Positions 7,723-15,040 of a DNA stretch of 32,735 nt are shown in pieces. Location of the stretch: NCBI GenBank assembly GCA_964553285.1, contig CAZKKF010000008.1, positions 1-32,735 on the forward strand, given 5' to 3'. Under the pieces are notes generated by a model, which worked only from the letters and a program-made list of their open reading frames with translations, was not told the DNA's origin and made no database searches. Every line of letters begins with the position of its first letter. Positions within the stretch are counted from its first letter, which is position 1. This DNA comes from CAZKKF01 sp964553285 (GTDB lineage: Bacteria; Patescibacteriota; Minisyncoccia; Phycocordibacterales; Zambryskibacteraceae). A program made the position numbers and the translations under genes.

Positions 7723-8637
7723 CTATTTAGCAAGAAAGTTTTCCGCAAGTTTCAGCGCTTGTTTTTGCAGGCTTTTATCTGAAGCAGGGAGCCAGTGTAT
7801 GTCTTTGTGCTTTTTGAACCAGGTCATTTGCCTCTTGGCAAAGCGGTATATTTCTGTCTCAAGCAGAGAGTCAAACTCTTTCCGCCCTATCTTGCCTTCT
7901 ATCAAGTCCGCAAGCAGGCGGTACTCAAGGCCCCAAGCGCGTACGCGCTTGGGGCCGTAAAGCATCAAAAGCCCCTCGGCCTCTTTTCGCATACCTTTCT
8001 TCATCCTCGCATCTATTCTGCGGCGTATTGCCTTTCGCAGTTTTTCCTCAGGCTGTGAAAGCCCTATCCAGAGCACTTCATAAGGCGGTGCATTGCGCTC
8101 TCGCTCCGGTACCTTCCCAAGAGCAGTCGCTATCTCAATGGCGCGTATCAGGCGCACGGGGTTTTGCCTGTCTATGGTCTCGTATCTCTTTTTATCAAGC
8201 TTATTTAATATTGCACCAAGCTCTTTGAGCGACAGTTTCTCCAGCTTCTTTCTCAAATCTTTTTGCGGCGGTACTTCAGGCAAGCTCATTCCTCGCAGGA
8301 GGGTGTCCAAATAAAATCCGCTCCCACCGCAAACGACAGGCACCTTGCCCGCTCTTACTATCTTTTCCACCGCTTTGCCCGCCTGCTTTGCATATTGAGA
8401 GACGGAGGCCGTTCGCGCGGGAGAAAATATGTCCAGAGAGTGGTGGGGGACACCCCGCATTTCTTTTTTCGTAATCTTGCCGGAACCCAGATCAAGCCCC
8501 CTGTATACCTGGCGCGAATCGGCAGACACCACCTCGCCTCCGCCTGGGATATTTTTGGCAAGCAAAACAGCCAGGGCGCTCTTGCCCGTGGCTGTTTGAC
8601 CCACAACCGCTATTACCTTTGGTCGTGCTTTTTTCAT
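7723..8637 (-). CDS. miaA: tRNA dimethylallyltransferase
   Basis: MiaA adds an isopentenyl group to A37 of tRNAs reading UNN codons. The 304-residue protein has the P-loop GQTATGKS (13-20), the DSRQVYRGLDLGSGKI motif near 40, GVPHHSLDIFSP near 62, GGSGFYLDTLLRG near 105 and QNPVRLIRAIEIA near 158, and ends with the basic FAKRQMTWFKK motif. It starts 19 bases after the hexapeptide-repeat gene and probably shares its transcript. Codons for GPKRVRAWGL form a perfect 28-base palindrome (7929-7956). The downstream small membrane protein is close enough to be cotranscribed. Confidence 0.95.
   Translation of the reverse strand: MKKARPKVIAVVGQTATGKSALAVLLAKNIPGGGEVVSADSRQVYRGLDLGSGKITKKEMRGVPHHSLDIFSPARTASVSQYAKQAGKAVEKIVRAGKVPVVCGGSGFYLDTLLRGMSLPEVPPQKDLRKKLEKLSLKELGAILNKLDKKRYETIDRQNPVRLIRAIEIATALGKVPERERNAPPYEVLWIGLSQPEEKLRKAIRRRIDARMKKGMRKEAEGLLMLYGPKRVRAWGLEYRLLADLIEGKIGRKEFDSLLETEIYRFAKRQMTWFKKHKDIHWLPASDKSLQKQALKLAENFLAK
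7929..7956. repeat. 28-base perfect palindrome inside miaA
   Basis: GGCCCCAAGCGCGTACGCGC continues as an exact inverted repeat to 7956. It lies wholly in coding sequence (residues GPKRVRAWGL of MiaA). No U-tract follows on either strand. Confidence 0.8.
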
Positions 8638-8656
8638 CGGCGTTTACAAACTTATC

Positions 8657-9208
8657 TTAGATAGTGCCTCCGGCATCTATGTATCCGCCGGCGTTGATGG
8701 AGCCTCCGGAGCCGATAAATCCGCTACCGCCTATTGAGCCGCCCGAAGATATGCTGCCGCCGCCATCTATGTACCCGCCCGATCTTATTGCAGACGCATG
8801 GTTTGCGTAGTCGCGAGTGTAGAAGTCCTCTCCGGAGCCTATGGACCCGCCGGAAGCGATATATCCTCCCGCCGCCATTTCACCGCCGGTAGAGGTGCTC
8901 TGGTACGCGTCATTGCGCACGAAGTTTTCTTCGCCTGTGCCCATAAATACCGAAGCCATAAGCCTAAAGAAAGAAGCCTTCTCTTCCTCAATACACTCGC
9001 CGCCTTCGTCAAACTTGCCGCTTTCACACACCGCTATTTTCTCGCGAGTTTCAAACAAGGCGCTTATCTTGGTTGCCATGGCGGAAAGGGGAAGCAGGAC
9101 AAAGAGAGCGCACAAAGTGGCTACGGTGTATATGGTTGAAACGCGCAATTTGCCTGATGTAAGGGCTTTGCGCGCGTTTGCGTATATGTCTCTAAAATTA
9201 CCTCTCAT
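8657..9208 (-). CDS. Membrane protein with C-terminal GGxIxx hexapeptide repeats
   Basis: A 183-residue protein of unknown function. A basic N-terminus and one membrane helix (about 24-44) are followed by a small region with two cysteines (C61, C72). Then come hexapeptides of the form G-G-x-I-x-x: two at 114-125 (GGYIAS, GGSIGS) and a run from 144 to the C-terminus (GGYIDG, GGSISS, GGSIGG, SGFIGS, GGSINA, GGYIDA, GGTI). One isoleucine every sixth residue suggests a small beta-solenoid, as in bactofilins or hexapeptide proteins, displayed beyond the membrane. It is first in a likely transcript with miaA. Confidence 0.75.
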   Translation of the reverse strand: MRGNFRDIYANARKALTSGKLRVSTIYTVATLCALFVLLPLSAMATKISALFETREKIAVCESGKFDEGGECIEEEKASFFRLMASVFMGTGEENFVRNDAYQSTSTGGEMAAGGYIASGGSIGSGEDFYTRDYANHASAIRSGGYIDGGGSISSGGSIGGSGFIGSGGSINAGGYIDAGGTI

Positions 9209-9214
9209 CCTTCT

Positions 9215-9244
9215 ATTATACCATAGTCGGGCCTAAAAAGTCAA
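9215..9244 (-). promoter_or_regulatory. Strong extended -10 promoter, leaderless layout
   Basis: On the minus strand TTGACT (9244-9239), an 18-base spacer and TGG-TATAAT (-10 at 9220-9215). Six bases separate the -10 from the ATG at 9208, so transcription should start on the start codon. Confidence 0.75.
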
Positions 9245-9286
9245 GCACAAAATAAAGCCTAAAAATATGGCTAAATTGGGGCCGAA

Positions 9287-9307
9287 GCCGGATGGCGCAG
9301 TGGTTAC
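9287..9307 (+). pseudogene. tRNA 5'-end fragment (acceptor and D-arm only)
   Basis: GCCGGATGGCGCAGTGGTTA looks like the first 20 bases of a tRNA (acceptor strand, then a D-loop). It resembles the tRNA-Leu start GCCGGAGTGGCGTAATGGTA nearby, on the opposite strand. No anticodon arm or 3' half follows: the sequence runs straight into the end of the membrane protein gene. Confidence 0.4.
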
Positions 9308-9597
9308 CTAAAAAGAAGCCCTAAAGCCCGCGATACGGCATCAACGGCAATCTCAATCCAAACAAGTATAAGCGCGAGCACAATGGAGATAATGGCAAGG
9401 ACGCGATATGTGGGATTTGTGATTTTTCTTGATGCCAGATCAATGGCAAGTCCCGTGCCAAAAAGAAGCGCACCTACGAAGAAGAAGCCCGCGATACTCC
9501 AATTCCATCCATCAACAAAGATATTTCCAAACAGGGGTATAAGCAAAATAAGCCCCACTATAACGGCAACACGGATAGCATTTTTTCTTATTATCAT
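9304..9597 (-). CDS. Small three-helix integral membrane protein, uncharacterised
   Basis: A 97-residue protein with three hydrophobic segments (about 8-27, 36-56 and 68-90). The pattern IPLFGNIFVDGWNWSIAGFFFVGALLFGTGLAIDL followed by YRVLAII and ILVWIEIAV recalls a widespread uncharacterised bacterial membrane family with a WNW-type motif and a conserved VWxxxAV end. The ATG at 9597 lies 14 bases after the 3' end of tRNA-Leu, so the gene is probably cut from the tRNA precursor. Starts further upstream would read through the tRNA and are rejected. Confidence 0.7.
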   Translation of the reverse strand: MIIRKNAIRVAVIVGLILLIPLFGNIFVDGWNWSIAGFFFVGALLFGTGLAIDLASRKITNPTYRVLAIISIVLALILVWIEIAVDAVSRALGLLFR

Positions 9598-9611
9598 GTT
9601 CTTGCTTTCTG

Positions 9612-9692
9612 TGCCGGAGGAGGGACTTGAACCCACACCCCTTGCGGGACTCGATTTTGAGTCGAGCGCGGCTACCATTACGCCACTCCGGC
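9612..9692 (-). tRNA. tRNA-Leu (CAA)
   Basis: An 81-base tRNA on the minus strand. Acceptor stem GCCGGAG with CTCCGGC. The anticodon stem-loop CTCGA-CTCAAAA-TCGAG gives anticodon CAA. There is a long variable arm (TCCCGCAAGGGGT) and a T-arm GTGGGTTCAAGTCCC. CCA is not encoded. Its first 15 bases are also the last codons and stop of the GIY-YIG gene. Confidence 0.95.
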
Positions 9693-9938
9693 CTGTTTTA
9701 ATTTTGCTATAAACTCTCTGCCCTTGCCAGACTTAAGAAACTTTTCGTACTCTCTGGCGCTCTTTTTGTCTGGGTATTCCTTGGTGAACAACAGTTCAAA
9801 CGGAAAATAAGGCCTCGTGCTTCTGTTGTAACCGCTGTTGTGCTCTTTGATGCGGCGCTCAACGTTATTTGTTATACCTACATAAGTATAACTTTTGACC
9901 TTGCTACGTATCACATATACGTATTCTTTTGCCACCAT
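9678..9938 (-). CDS. GIY-YIG domain nuclease, ending inside tRNA-Leu
   Basis: An 86-residue single-domain GIY-YIG protein of the UvrC-like superfamily. YVYVIRSK carries the GIY strand and TYVGITNNVERRIKEHNSG carries the YIG strand and the catalytic arginine; the glutamate is in SAREYEKFLKSGKGREFI. I chose ATG 9938 because the domain begins there; the longer frame to 10055 reads through repeats and a broken tRNA. The last codons (AGVA) and the TAA stop are the first 15 bases of tRNA-Leu. A second, interrupted copy of the tRNA 5' half lies just upstream, which suggests a tRNA-targeting mobile module. Confidence 0.85.
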   Translation of the reverse strand: MVAKEYVYVIRSKVKSYTYVGITNNVERRIKEHNSGYNRSTRPYFPFELLFTKEYPDKKSAREYEKFLKSGKGREFIAKLKQAGVA

Positions 9939-9940
9939 GA

Positions 9941-9994
9941 TTTTGAGCTTGCTCGGCTCTCGTTTTGAGCTTGCCCGCCTTTGGCGGGTCGAAG
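9941..9994. repeat. Repeat cluster upstream of the GIY-YIG gene
   Basis: TTTTGAGCTTG occurs at 9941-9951 and 9963-9973. On the minus strand CTTCGA, the palindrome CCCGCCAAAGGCGGG and CAAGCTC are contiguous, which is the dispersed CTTCGACAAGCTC repeat split by a 15-base palindrome. Confidence 0.6.
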
Positions 9995-10039
9995 CGCGGC
10001 TACCACCCGCCGGAGGCGGACAAGTTACGCCACTCCGGC
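9993..10039 (-). pseudogene. Interrupted copy of the tRNA-Leu 5' half
   Basis: The first 28 bases of tRNA-Leu (GCCGGAGTGGCGTAA followed by TGGTAGCCGCGCT) are present exactly, but split after base 15 by a 19-base insert (10006-10024, CTTGTCCGCCTCCGGCGGG on the minus strand). The anticodon arm that should follow is lost in repeat sequence. It cannot make a tRNA. Confidence 0.75.
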
Positions 10040-10140
10040 AATTTTGTCCTAGCACAGCGGACTCCTACAAAATTACATTAAAAACAGGATAACCACAAAT
10101 TAACCCCACATCAAGGCTCTGCAAAGCCCGTTTTGTGCGC

Positions 10141-10146
10141 TAAAAT
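10141..10146 (+). promoter_or_regulatory. -10 box of parB
   Basis: TAAAAT nine bases before the parB ATG. The -35 region is weak (TCTGCA at about 17 bases). No Shine-Dalgarno site lies between. Confidence 0.4.
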
Positions 10147-10155
10147 AGTATCATC

Positions 10156-11253
10156 ATGACCCGATTTTACGAAGACAAGATTTTTTGGATAGAAATAGAC
10201 AAAATAAAGCCAAACCCTTTCCAGCCGCGCAGGGAGTTTTCCGAGCATGAGCTTAGAACCCTGGCCGACTCTATTCGCCAGTATGGGGTACTGCAGGCTC
10301 TGGTGGTCACCCGCAAAGAGATACAAAAAGCAGACGGCGGCCTTGCTACGGAGTACGAGCTAATCGCAGGAGAGAGGCGCTTGAGAGCTTCAAAACTTGC
10401 CGGTCTCTCCCAAGTGCCTGTGCTTATAAAATCGGGAGACGACTCCGACCTGATGAAGCTTGAGCTTGCCATCATTGAAAACATCCAGCGCGAGGATCTT
10501 ACTCCCGTAGACCGTGCGCGTGCTTTTGAGCGCCTGCACAAGGAGTTTGGCTTCTCTCACGCAGACATAGGGCGCAAGGTGGGCCGAAGCAGGGAATATG
10601 TCTCAAACACCTTGCGCATACTTTCCCTGCCGGAAGAAATATTAAACGCCCTATCTCAGGGCAAAATATCCGAAGGGCACACCAGGCCTTTGATGATGCT
10701 TGTAGACAGGCCGGAGGAGCAGATGGTGCTTTTTAAGGAGATAATGTACAAGAAGATGTCCGTGCGCGAGGCCGAGCTTGTGGCAAGGCGCATCGCTTTT
10801 GAACGGGCCCGCAAGAAGCACCTGATGGCAGACCCGGAGCTTGTAGAAATGGAGCACGAGCTTCAGGATGCGCTTGGCACCCGTGTATATATAGAGAAGA
10901 AAGAAAAAGGCGGCAAGCTTGTCATTGACTTCTTTTCACATGATGACCTGCGGGTCATCATAAGTCAGCTTTCCCAAAACGGCGCAGGCAACCCTACGGC
11001 CCGTCTTGAAGCCTTTGAAAAAACCCAAATATCCGCCGCACCTCAAGAAGAAGCGCAGAAAGTTCCTCTGGGTGCAGGAATAATGGTGGAAGAGAGCGCT
11101 ATGGGAGCGGTGGAATCGGGAGAGGCGCAAAGCGAGCCTGCTTTGCCGCAGGACGAAGCCGAGATAATGGTGGACGATCGCGCACCCGAAGAGAAAACCC
11201 AGGAAGAAAACGGGGAAGAGGATTTGTATTCCGTAAAAAACTTCACTATCTAG
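10156..11253 (+). CDS. parB: ParB/Spo0J chromosome-partitioning protein
   Basis: ParB binds parS sites, loads onto DNA as a CTP-dependent clamp and segregates origins with ParA. The 365-residue protein has the N-terminal ParB domain (NPFQPRREF from residue 20, ELIAGERRLRASKLAGL near 73, ENIQREDLTPVDRARAFERL near 112), the central HTH (FSHADIGRKVGRSREYVSNTLRILSLP) and a later basic/helical region ending near 280. A long acidic tail follows, and the protein ends in DLYSVKNFTI. ParA is not adjacent, and no parS-like TGTTTCACGTGAAACA was noticed. The gene overlaps rel by eight bases, tail to tail. Confidence 0.93.
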   Translation: MTRFYEDKIFWIEIDKIKPNPFQPRREFSEHELRTLADSIRQYGVLQALVVTRKEIQKADGGLATEYELIAGERRLRASKLAGLSQVPVLIKSGDDSDLMKLELAIIENIQREDLTPVDRARAFERLHKEFGFSHADIGRKVGRSREYVSNTLRILSLPEEILNALSQGKISEGHTRPLMMLVDRPEEQMVLFKEIMYKKMSVREAELVARRIAFERARKKHLMADPELVEMEHELQDALGTRVYIEKKEKGGKLVIDFFSHDDLRVIISQLSQNGAGNPTARLEAFEKTQISAAPQEEAQKVPLGAGIMVEESAMGAVESGEAQSEPALPQDEAEIMVDDRAPEEKTQEENGEEDLYSVKNFTI

Positions 11254-12760
11254 CTTTTTTGCGAGGCGCTTTTTTATCGGCCGCTTCTTTCTTTTCTGTT
11301 TTCATGCGGATTCTTTTTCTGGCCGAGGCTGTTTTTGCAAAGTTTAGCCAGCGGGCGTTGGGCTTGCTTTTGGCCCGCGTCAATATCTCCACTATGTCGC
11401 CGTTTGCAAGCGGCGTATCCAGGGCAGACATCTTGCCGTTTACTTTTGCTCCGTGTATATGGTCGCCTATTTCGGAATGCACGGCATAGGCAAAATCCAC
11501 CGGAGTGGCGTTTATGGGCAGGTCAATCACATCGCCGTTCGGAGTGAAGGCAAATATTCTGTGCGAAAAGAAGTCTCCGTGCAACTCGTCCGTCATAGGA
11601 GAGCCTTTGGTCTTTTGGTACTCCACAAGCTCTTTTATCCACTTGGGCGCATCTTTTGCATCGGAGTGATTGCGCATGGCGCTCCCCGAGAGCAGGCCCG
11701 ATATCCATTTGAATCCCTGCCCCTTGGCACGTCCCCCTGTCTCTTTGTAGGATGCGTGAGCGGCAATGCCGTATTCGCCGTCCAAGTACATTTCTTCTGT
11801 TTTTATTTGCACCTCTACCGTCTGCTCACTTCCCGTTAAGACGGTGGTGTGTAGGCCCTGGTAGCCGTTTGGTTTTGGGAAGGCGATGAAGTCCTTGATG
11901 CGCCCTGGCAGAGGGCGCCAGGAGGCGTGTATTACTCCAAGCGCTCTGTAGCAGTCGTCTGTGCTTGGCGTGATGATGCGCACCGCCAATACATCGTATA
12001 TATTCTGCTTGTCGCGCCGGCTTATTTTTTTGAAAACGGAATACAGCCCCTTTACACGGTACTCTGTTCTCACTACCGGAACTTTGGAAAGGGCGAGTTC
12101 CTTTTTGATGGAGCGCAAAAACTTCTCCAGATCTTCCTGGTCTTTTCCTCCGGCCTGGCTTTTGACAAACTCTATCGTCTTTTTGTATTCCTCAGGATAG
12201 ACGAAAGGGAAGGCCAGATCTTCAAGCTCGCGGTTTATTTTTCTTATGCCAAGGCGGTAGGCGATGGGTGCGTATATCTCAAGGGTTTCTCTTGCTATGC
12301 GCAGGCGCTTTGTTTCCGGTATGAAGGCGAGGGTGCGCATATTGTGCAGTCTGTCGGCAAGCTTTACCATGAGAACCCTTATATCCTGAGACATCGCCAC
12401 AAAAAACTTGCGCAAGCTCTCATTGTGTCTGTCTGCGCCGTGGTAGCGAAGCTTGCCGAGCTTGCTCACTCCTTCCACAATAAAAGCCACTTCTCCGCCA
12501 AAAAGCTCCTCTATCTCTTTGTATGTTACGCCGGCATCTTCCATTGTGTCGTGGAGAAGTCCGGCCGCAATGGTGGTGGAAGATGATCCAAGCTCGCAAA
12601 GTATGTAAGCGGTATGAAGCACGTGTACAAAATAAGGCTCGCTGGAAAAGCGCGTTTGGCCCGCGTGTTTTTGCTGTGCAAAATCGCAGGCTCTCTCCAC
12701 GAGATTCCTGTCTTCTCCTGCCATGCGCAGGATGTTTTGTATAAGCTCTTTTTCGCTCAT
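11246..12760 (-). CDS. rel: Rel/SpoT-type (p)ppGpp synthetase/hydrolase, short form
   Basis: This enzyme makes and degrades the stringent-response alarmone (p)ppGpp. The 504-residue protein has an HD hydrolase domain (HTAYIL near 48, LLHDTMEDAG near 68, KLADRLHNMRTL near 134), a RelA_SpoT synthetase domain (YRVKGLYSVFKK, YDVLAVRII, GRIKDFIAFPKPNGYQGLHTTVL, EYGIAAHASYKE) and a TGS domain (FAFTPNGDVIDLPINATPVDFAYAVH). It ends soon after TGS with a Lys/Arg-rich tail, so the zinc-finger and ACT domains of full-length Rel are missing. Both activities look intact by motif. It has its own promoter at the end of topA and converges on parB. Confidence 0.93.
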   Translation of the reverse strand: MSEKELIQNILRMAGEDRNLVERACDFAQQKHAGQTRFSSEPYFVHVLHTAYILCELGSSSTTIAAGLLHDTMEDAGVTYKEIEELFGGEVAFIVEGVSKLGKLRYHGADRHNESLRKFFVAMSQDIRVLMVKLADRLHNMRTLAFIPETKRLRIARETLEIYAPIAYRLGIRKINRELEDLAFPFVYPEEYKKTIEFVKSQAGGKDQEDLEKFLRSIKKELALSKVPVVRTEYRVKGLYSVFKKISRRDKQNIYDVLAVRIITPSTDDCYRALGVIHASWRPLPGRIKDFIAFPKPNGYQGLHTTVLTGSEQTVEVQIKTEEMYLDGEYGIAAHASYKETGGRAKGQGFKWISGLLSGSAMRNHSDAKDAPKWIKELVEYQKTKGSPMTDELHGDFFSHRIFAFTPNGDVIDLPINATPVDFAYAVHSEIGDHIHGAKVNGKMSALDTPLANGDIVEILTRAKSKPNARWLNFAKTASARKRIRMKTEKKEAADKKAPRKKAR

Positions 12761-12769
12761 CTGAAGCCA

Positions 12770-12798
12770 ATTCTATGCAAAGGCGCGCCGGACGGCAA
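12770..12798 (-). promoter_or_regulatory. rel promoter abutting the end of topA
   Basis: On the minus strand TTGCCG (12798-12793), a 17-base spacer and TAGAAT (12775-12770), nine bases before the rel ATG at 12760. The promoter fills the gap between the topA stop and rel. Confidence 0.6.
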
Positions 12799-14961
12799 TT
12801 ATTTGGCTTTCTTTTTGAAGCCGCGGGTTTTCTTGGGCTCTTTGAGGATCTCCAGTGCGCGTTCCAGGGTGATGTCGTATACGTTGTCTTCTTTGAGTGA
12901 GCGGAAGTCACCGTTGTGCACGATGTAAGGCCCGAAGCGGCCGTTGTTTGCCACAATGATATTGCCCGTTTCCGGATGATCTCCAAGCTCTCTTGGCAGG
13001 GAAAGGTATTTCAGTGCTTCTTCAAGGGTTATGTCATCAGGGTTTTTTTCTTTGGGTATGGAAGCACTTTTGGGCTTGTCTTTTTTGCCTTTTATCTTTT
13101 CTCCAAGCTGGACATAGGGTCCGAAGCGGCCGGTTTTTACAAAAACCTCCTTGCCGCTCTCAGGGTCCTTGCCCAAGGGCACGTCTTTTGGCATTTCTTT
13201 TCCGTCCATAGTGAGCGCTCCGCTGCATTCCGGAAATCTGTCGCATGAGAGGAACTTGCCGCCTCGGCCGAGTTTTATCACCATGCCGCTGCTGCATACG
13301 GGGCACTTGAACTCCTTTGCGGCCTCTCCCAAAGTTGTGAGCTTGGCGGTGCTCTCTTTTGCCTTGACCTCCTTTGAGAACGGAGTATAAAAATCTTTCA
13401 TGGTTTTCTCATAGTCTCTTTCGCCGTTTGCTATTTCATCAAGCTCGTTTTCCATGTCGGCGGTAAAGGTATCAGAAATATATTTGGCGAAGTTCTCTTC
13501 CAGGAAAGAAGACACCACTTCTCCCGTATCGGTAGCCTTGAGGGCCCGGCCTTCTTTGGTTACATACTCCCTGTCAATCAGGGTTTTGAGTATTGAAGCG
13601 TATGTGGACGGACGGCCGATGCCTCTTTTTTCGAGCTCCTTTATCAGCCCCGCTTCAGAATACCTCTGGGGCGGAGTGGTCTCCTTGCGCTCGTTGTTTA
13701 TATCTATGATTTTCAGCGGCTCGCCTGCGGCTGTCTCCGGAAGTATTACGTCTTCGCCTTTGGCTCGCGGGTCGGCCAGAAGCCAGCCTTCAAAAATAAT
13801 TCTTGAGCCGTTTGCGGAAAATGCGCCGGTGTCCTTGCCTTCGGCGGATATTTTTGTGCGCATTATGGTGGCGCTTTTCATCTGCGAAGCGATGGTGCGC
13901 GAGCGTATGAGGTCATATAGGCGCTTTTCTTCTTCCGTGTTCCCGGCGCTCTTTTTGCCAAGCTGTGCCGGCCTTATGGCCTCGTGCGCCTCCTGGGCGG
14001 TTTTTGATTTGGTCTTGTATGCCCGCGCTTCGTAGAGGCTTTCTCCAAACTCTTTTCCAACTTCTTCTTTTATTGCCGTGAGGGCAAAGGCAGAGAGGGT
14101 GGGGGAGTCGGTACGCATATATGTAATGAAGCCGGCCTCATAGAGCTTCTGCGCTACGCGCATTGTCCTTGACGGAGAGAAACCAAGGCGCGTGGAAGCG
14201 GCCTGTTGCAAGGTGGAAGTGGTAAAGGGCGGGCGCGGAGATCTGCTTGCCGAAGTTTCTTCCACGGAAGTAATTTCCCAGTCGGCTTTTTTTGCCGCAT
14301 TAAATACTTTTTCCGCCTCTTCCTCGCTCAATAGCTCTTTGTCTCTTATGAGGGTCAGACGGTCTTTTTTCTTTGTTTCAAACTCGCCGGAGATAACCCA
14401 GAAAGGAGTTGGGATGAATGCGCTTATTTCTCTTTCTCTTTCTACAATGATTCTTAGAGCCGGAGACTGCACTCTTCCCGCCGAAAGGCCGTAGCGTACC
14501 TTCTTCCATATAAGACCGGAGAGGTCGTATCCCACAAGGCGGTCAAGCACTCTGCGCGCCTCCTGGGCGGTCTTCAAGTTCATGTCTATCTCTCTCGGGT
14601 GATTCAAGGCTTCTTTGACCGCCTCTTTGGTGATTTCGTTGAAAACTATTCTTTTGGGTTTTTTGAGCTTGGCGATATCCGCTATATGCCAGGCGATGGC
14701 TTCTCCTTCGCGGTCGGGGTCGGTGGCAAGGTACACTTCATCCGCTTCCTTGGCCAGGCGCTTCAGCTCGGCTATAACTTTTTCCTTGCCCTTGGCCACT
14801 TCGTAGTGCGGCACAAAGCCGGCCTCTATATCTATGGCTTTTTTGTTTGACTTGGGCAGGTCGCGCACGTGGCCTACGGATGCGGCAACGACAAACTCCC
14901 CGTCAAGGTATTTTTCTATGGTTTTGGCCTTTGAAGGCGACTCAACTATTAGCAGGCGCAT
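12799..14961 (-). CDS. topA: DNA topoisomerase I
   Basis: A type IA topoisomerase that relaxes negative supercoils. The 720-residue protein has the N-terminal Toprim domain (RLLIVESPSKAKTIEKYL at the start, ATDPDREGEAIAWHI near 82), the active-site tyrosine Y281 in FITYMRTDSP, and the conserved GRPSTYASIL near 448. One zinc ribbon (CPVCSSGM then LSCDRFPECSG) is followed by two TOPRIM-C-like repeats built on KTGRFGPYVQLG and NNGRFGPYIVHNG. It ends with a lysine-rich tail. It lies between dprA and rel, all on the minus strand, with a 79-base gap from dprA that has no clear promoter. Confidence 0.96.
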   Translation of the reverse strand: MRLLIVESPSKAKTIEKYLDGEFVVAASVGHVRDLPKSNKKAIDIEAGFVPHYEVAKGKEKVIAELKRLAKEADEVYLATDPDREGEAIAWHIADIAKLKKPKRIVFNEITKEAVKEALNHPREIDMNLKTAQEARRVLDRLVGYDLSGLIWKKVRYGLSAGRVQSPALRIIVEREREISAFIPTPFWVISGEFETKKKDRLTLIRDKELLSEEEAEKVFNAAKKADWEITSVEETSASRSPRPPFTTSTLQQAASTRLGFSPSRTMRVAQKLYEAGFITYMRTDSPTLSAFALTAIKEEVGKEFGESLYEARAYKTKSKTAQEAHEAIRPAQLGKKSAGNTEEEKRLYDLIRSRTIASQMKSATIMRTKISAEGKDTGAFSANGSRIIFEGWLLADPRAKGEDVILPETAAGEPLKIIDINNERKETTPPQRYSEAGLIKELEKRGIGRPSTYASILKTLIDREYVTKEGRALKATDTGEVVSSFLEENFAKYISDTFTADMENELDEIANGERDYEKTMKDFYTPFSKEVKAKESTAKLTTLGEAAKEFKCPVCSSGMVIKLGRGGKFLSCDRFPECSGALTMDGKEMPKDVPLGKDPESGKEVFVKTGRFGPYVQLGEKIKGKKDKPKSASIPKEKNPDDITLEEALKYLSLPRELGDHPETGNIIVANNGRFGPYIVHNGDFRSLKEDNVYDITLERALEILKEPKKTRGFKKKAK

Positions 14962-15040
14962 ATTGATTACTACATATTGCTAACACGAAGCCGCTACCTT
15001 TGGCAAATGTATAACTTTTTCGCGCGGATTGTTTCAATCG

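Noticed and set aside
10056..11253. parS site near parB
   Set aside because: No sequence close to TGTTTCACGTGAAACA was seen in or around the gene.
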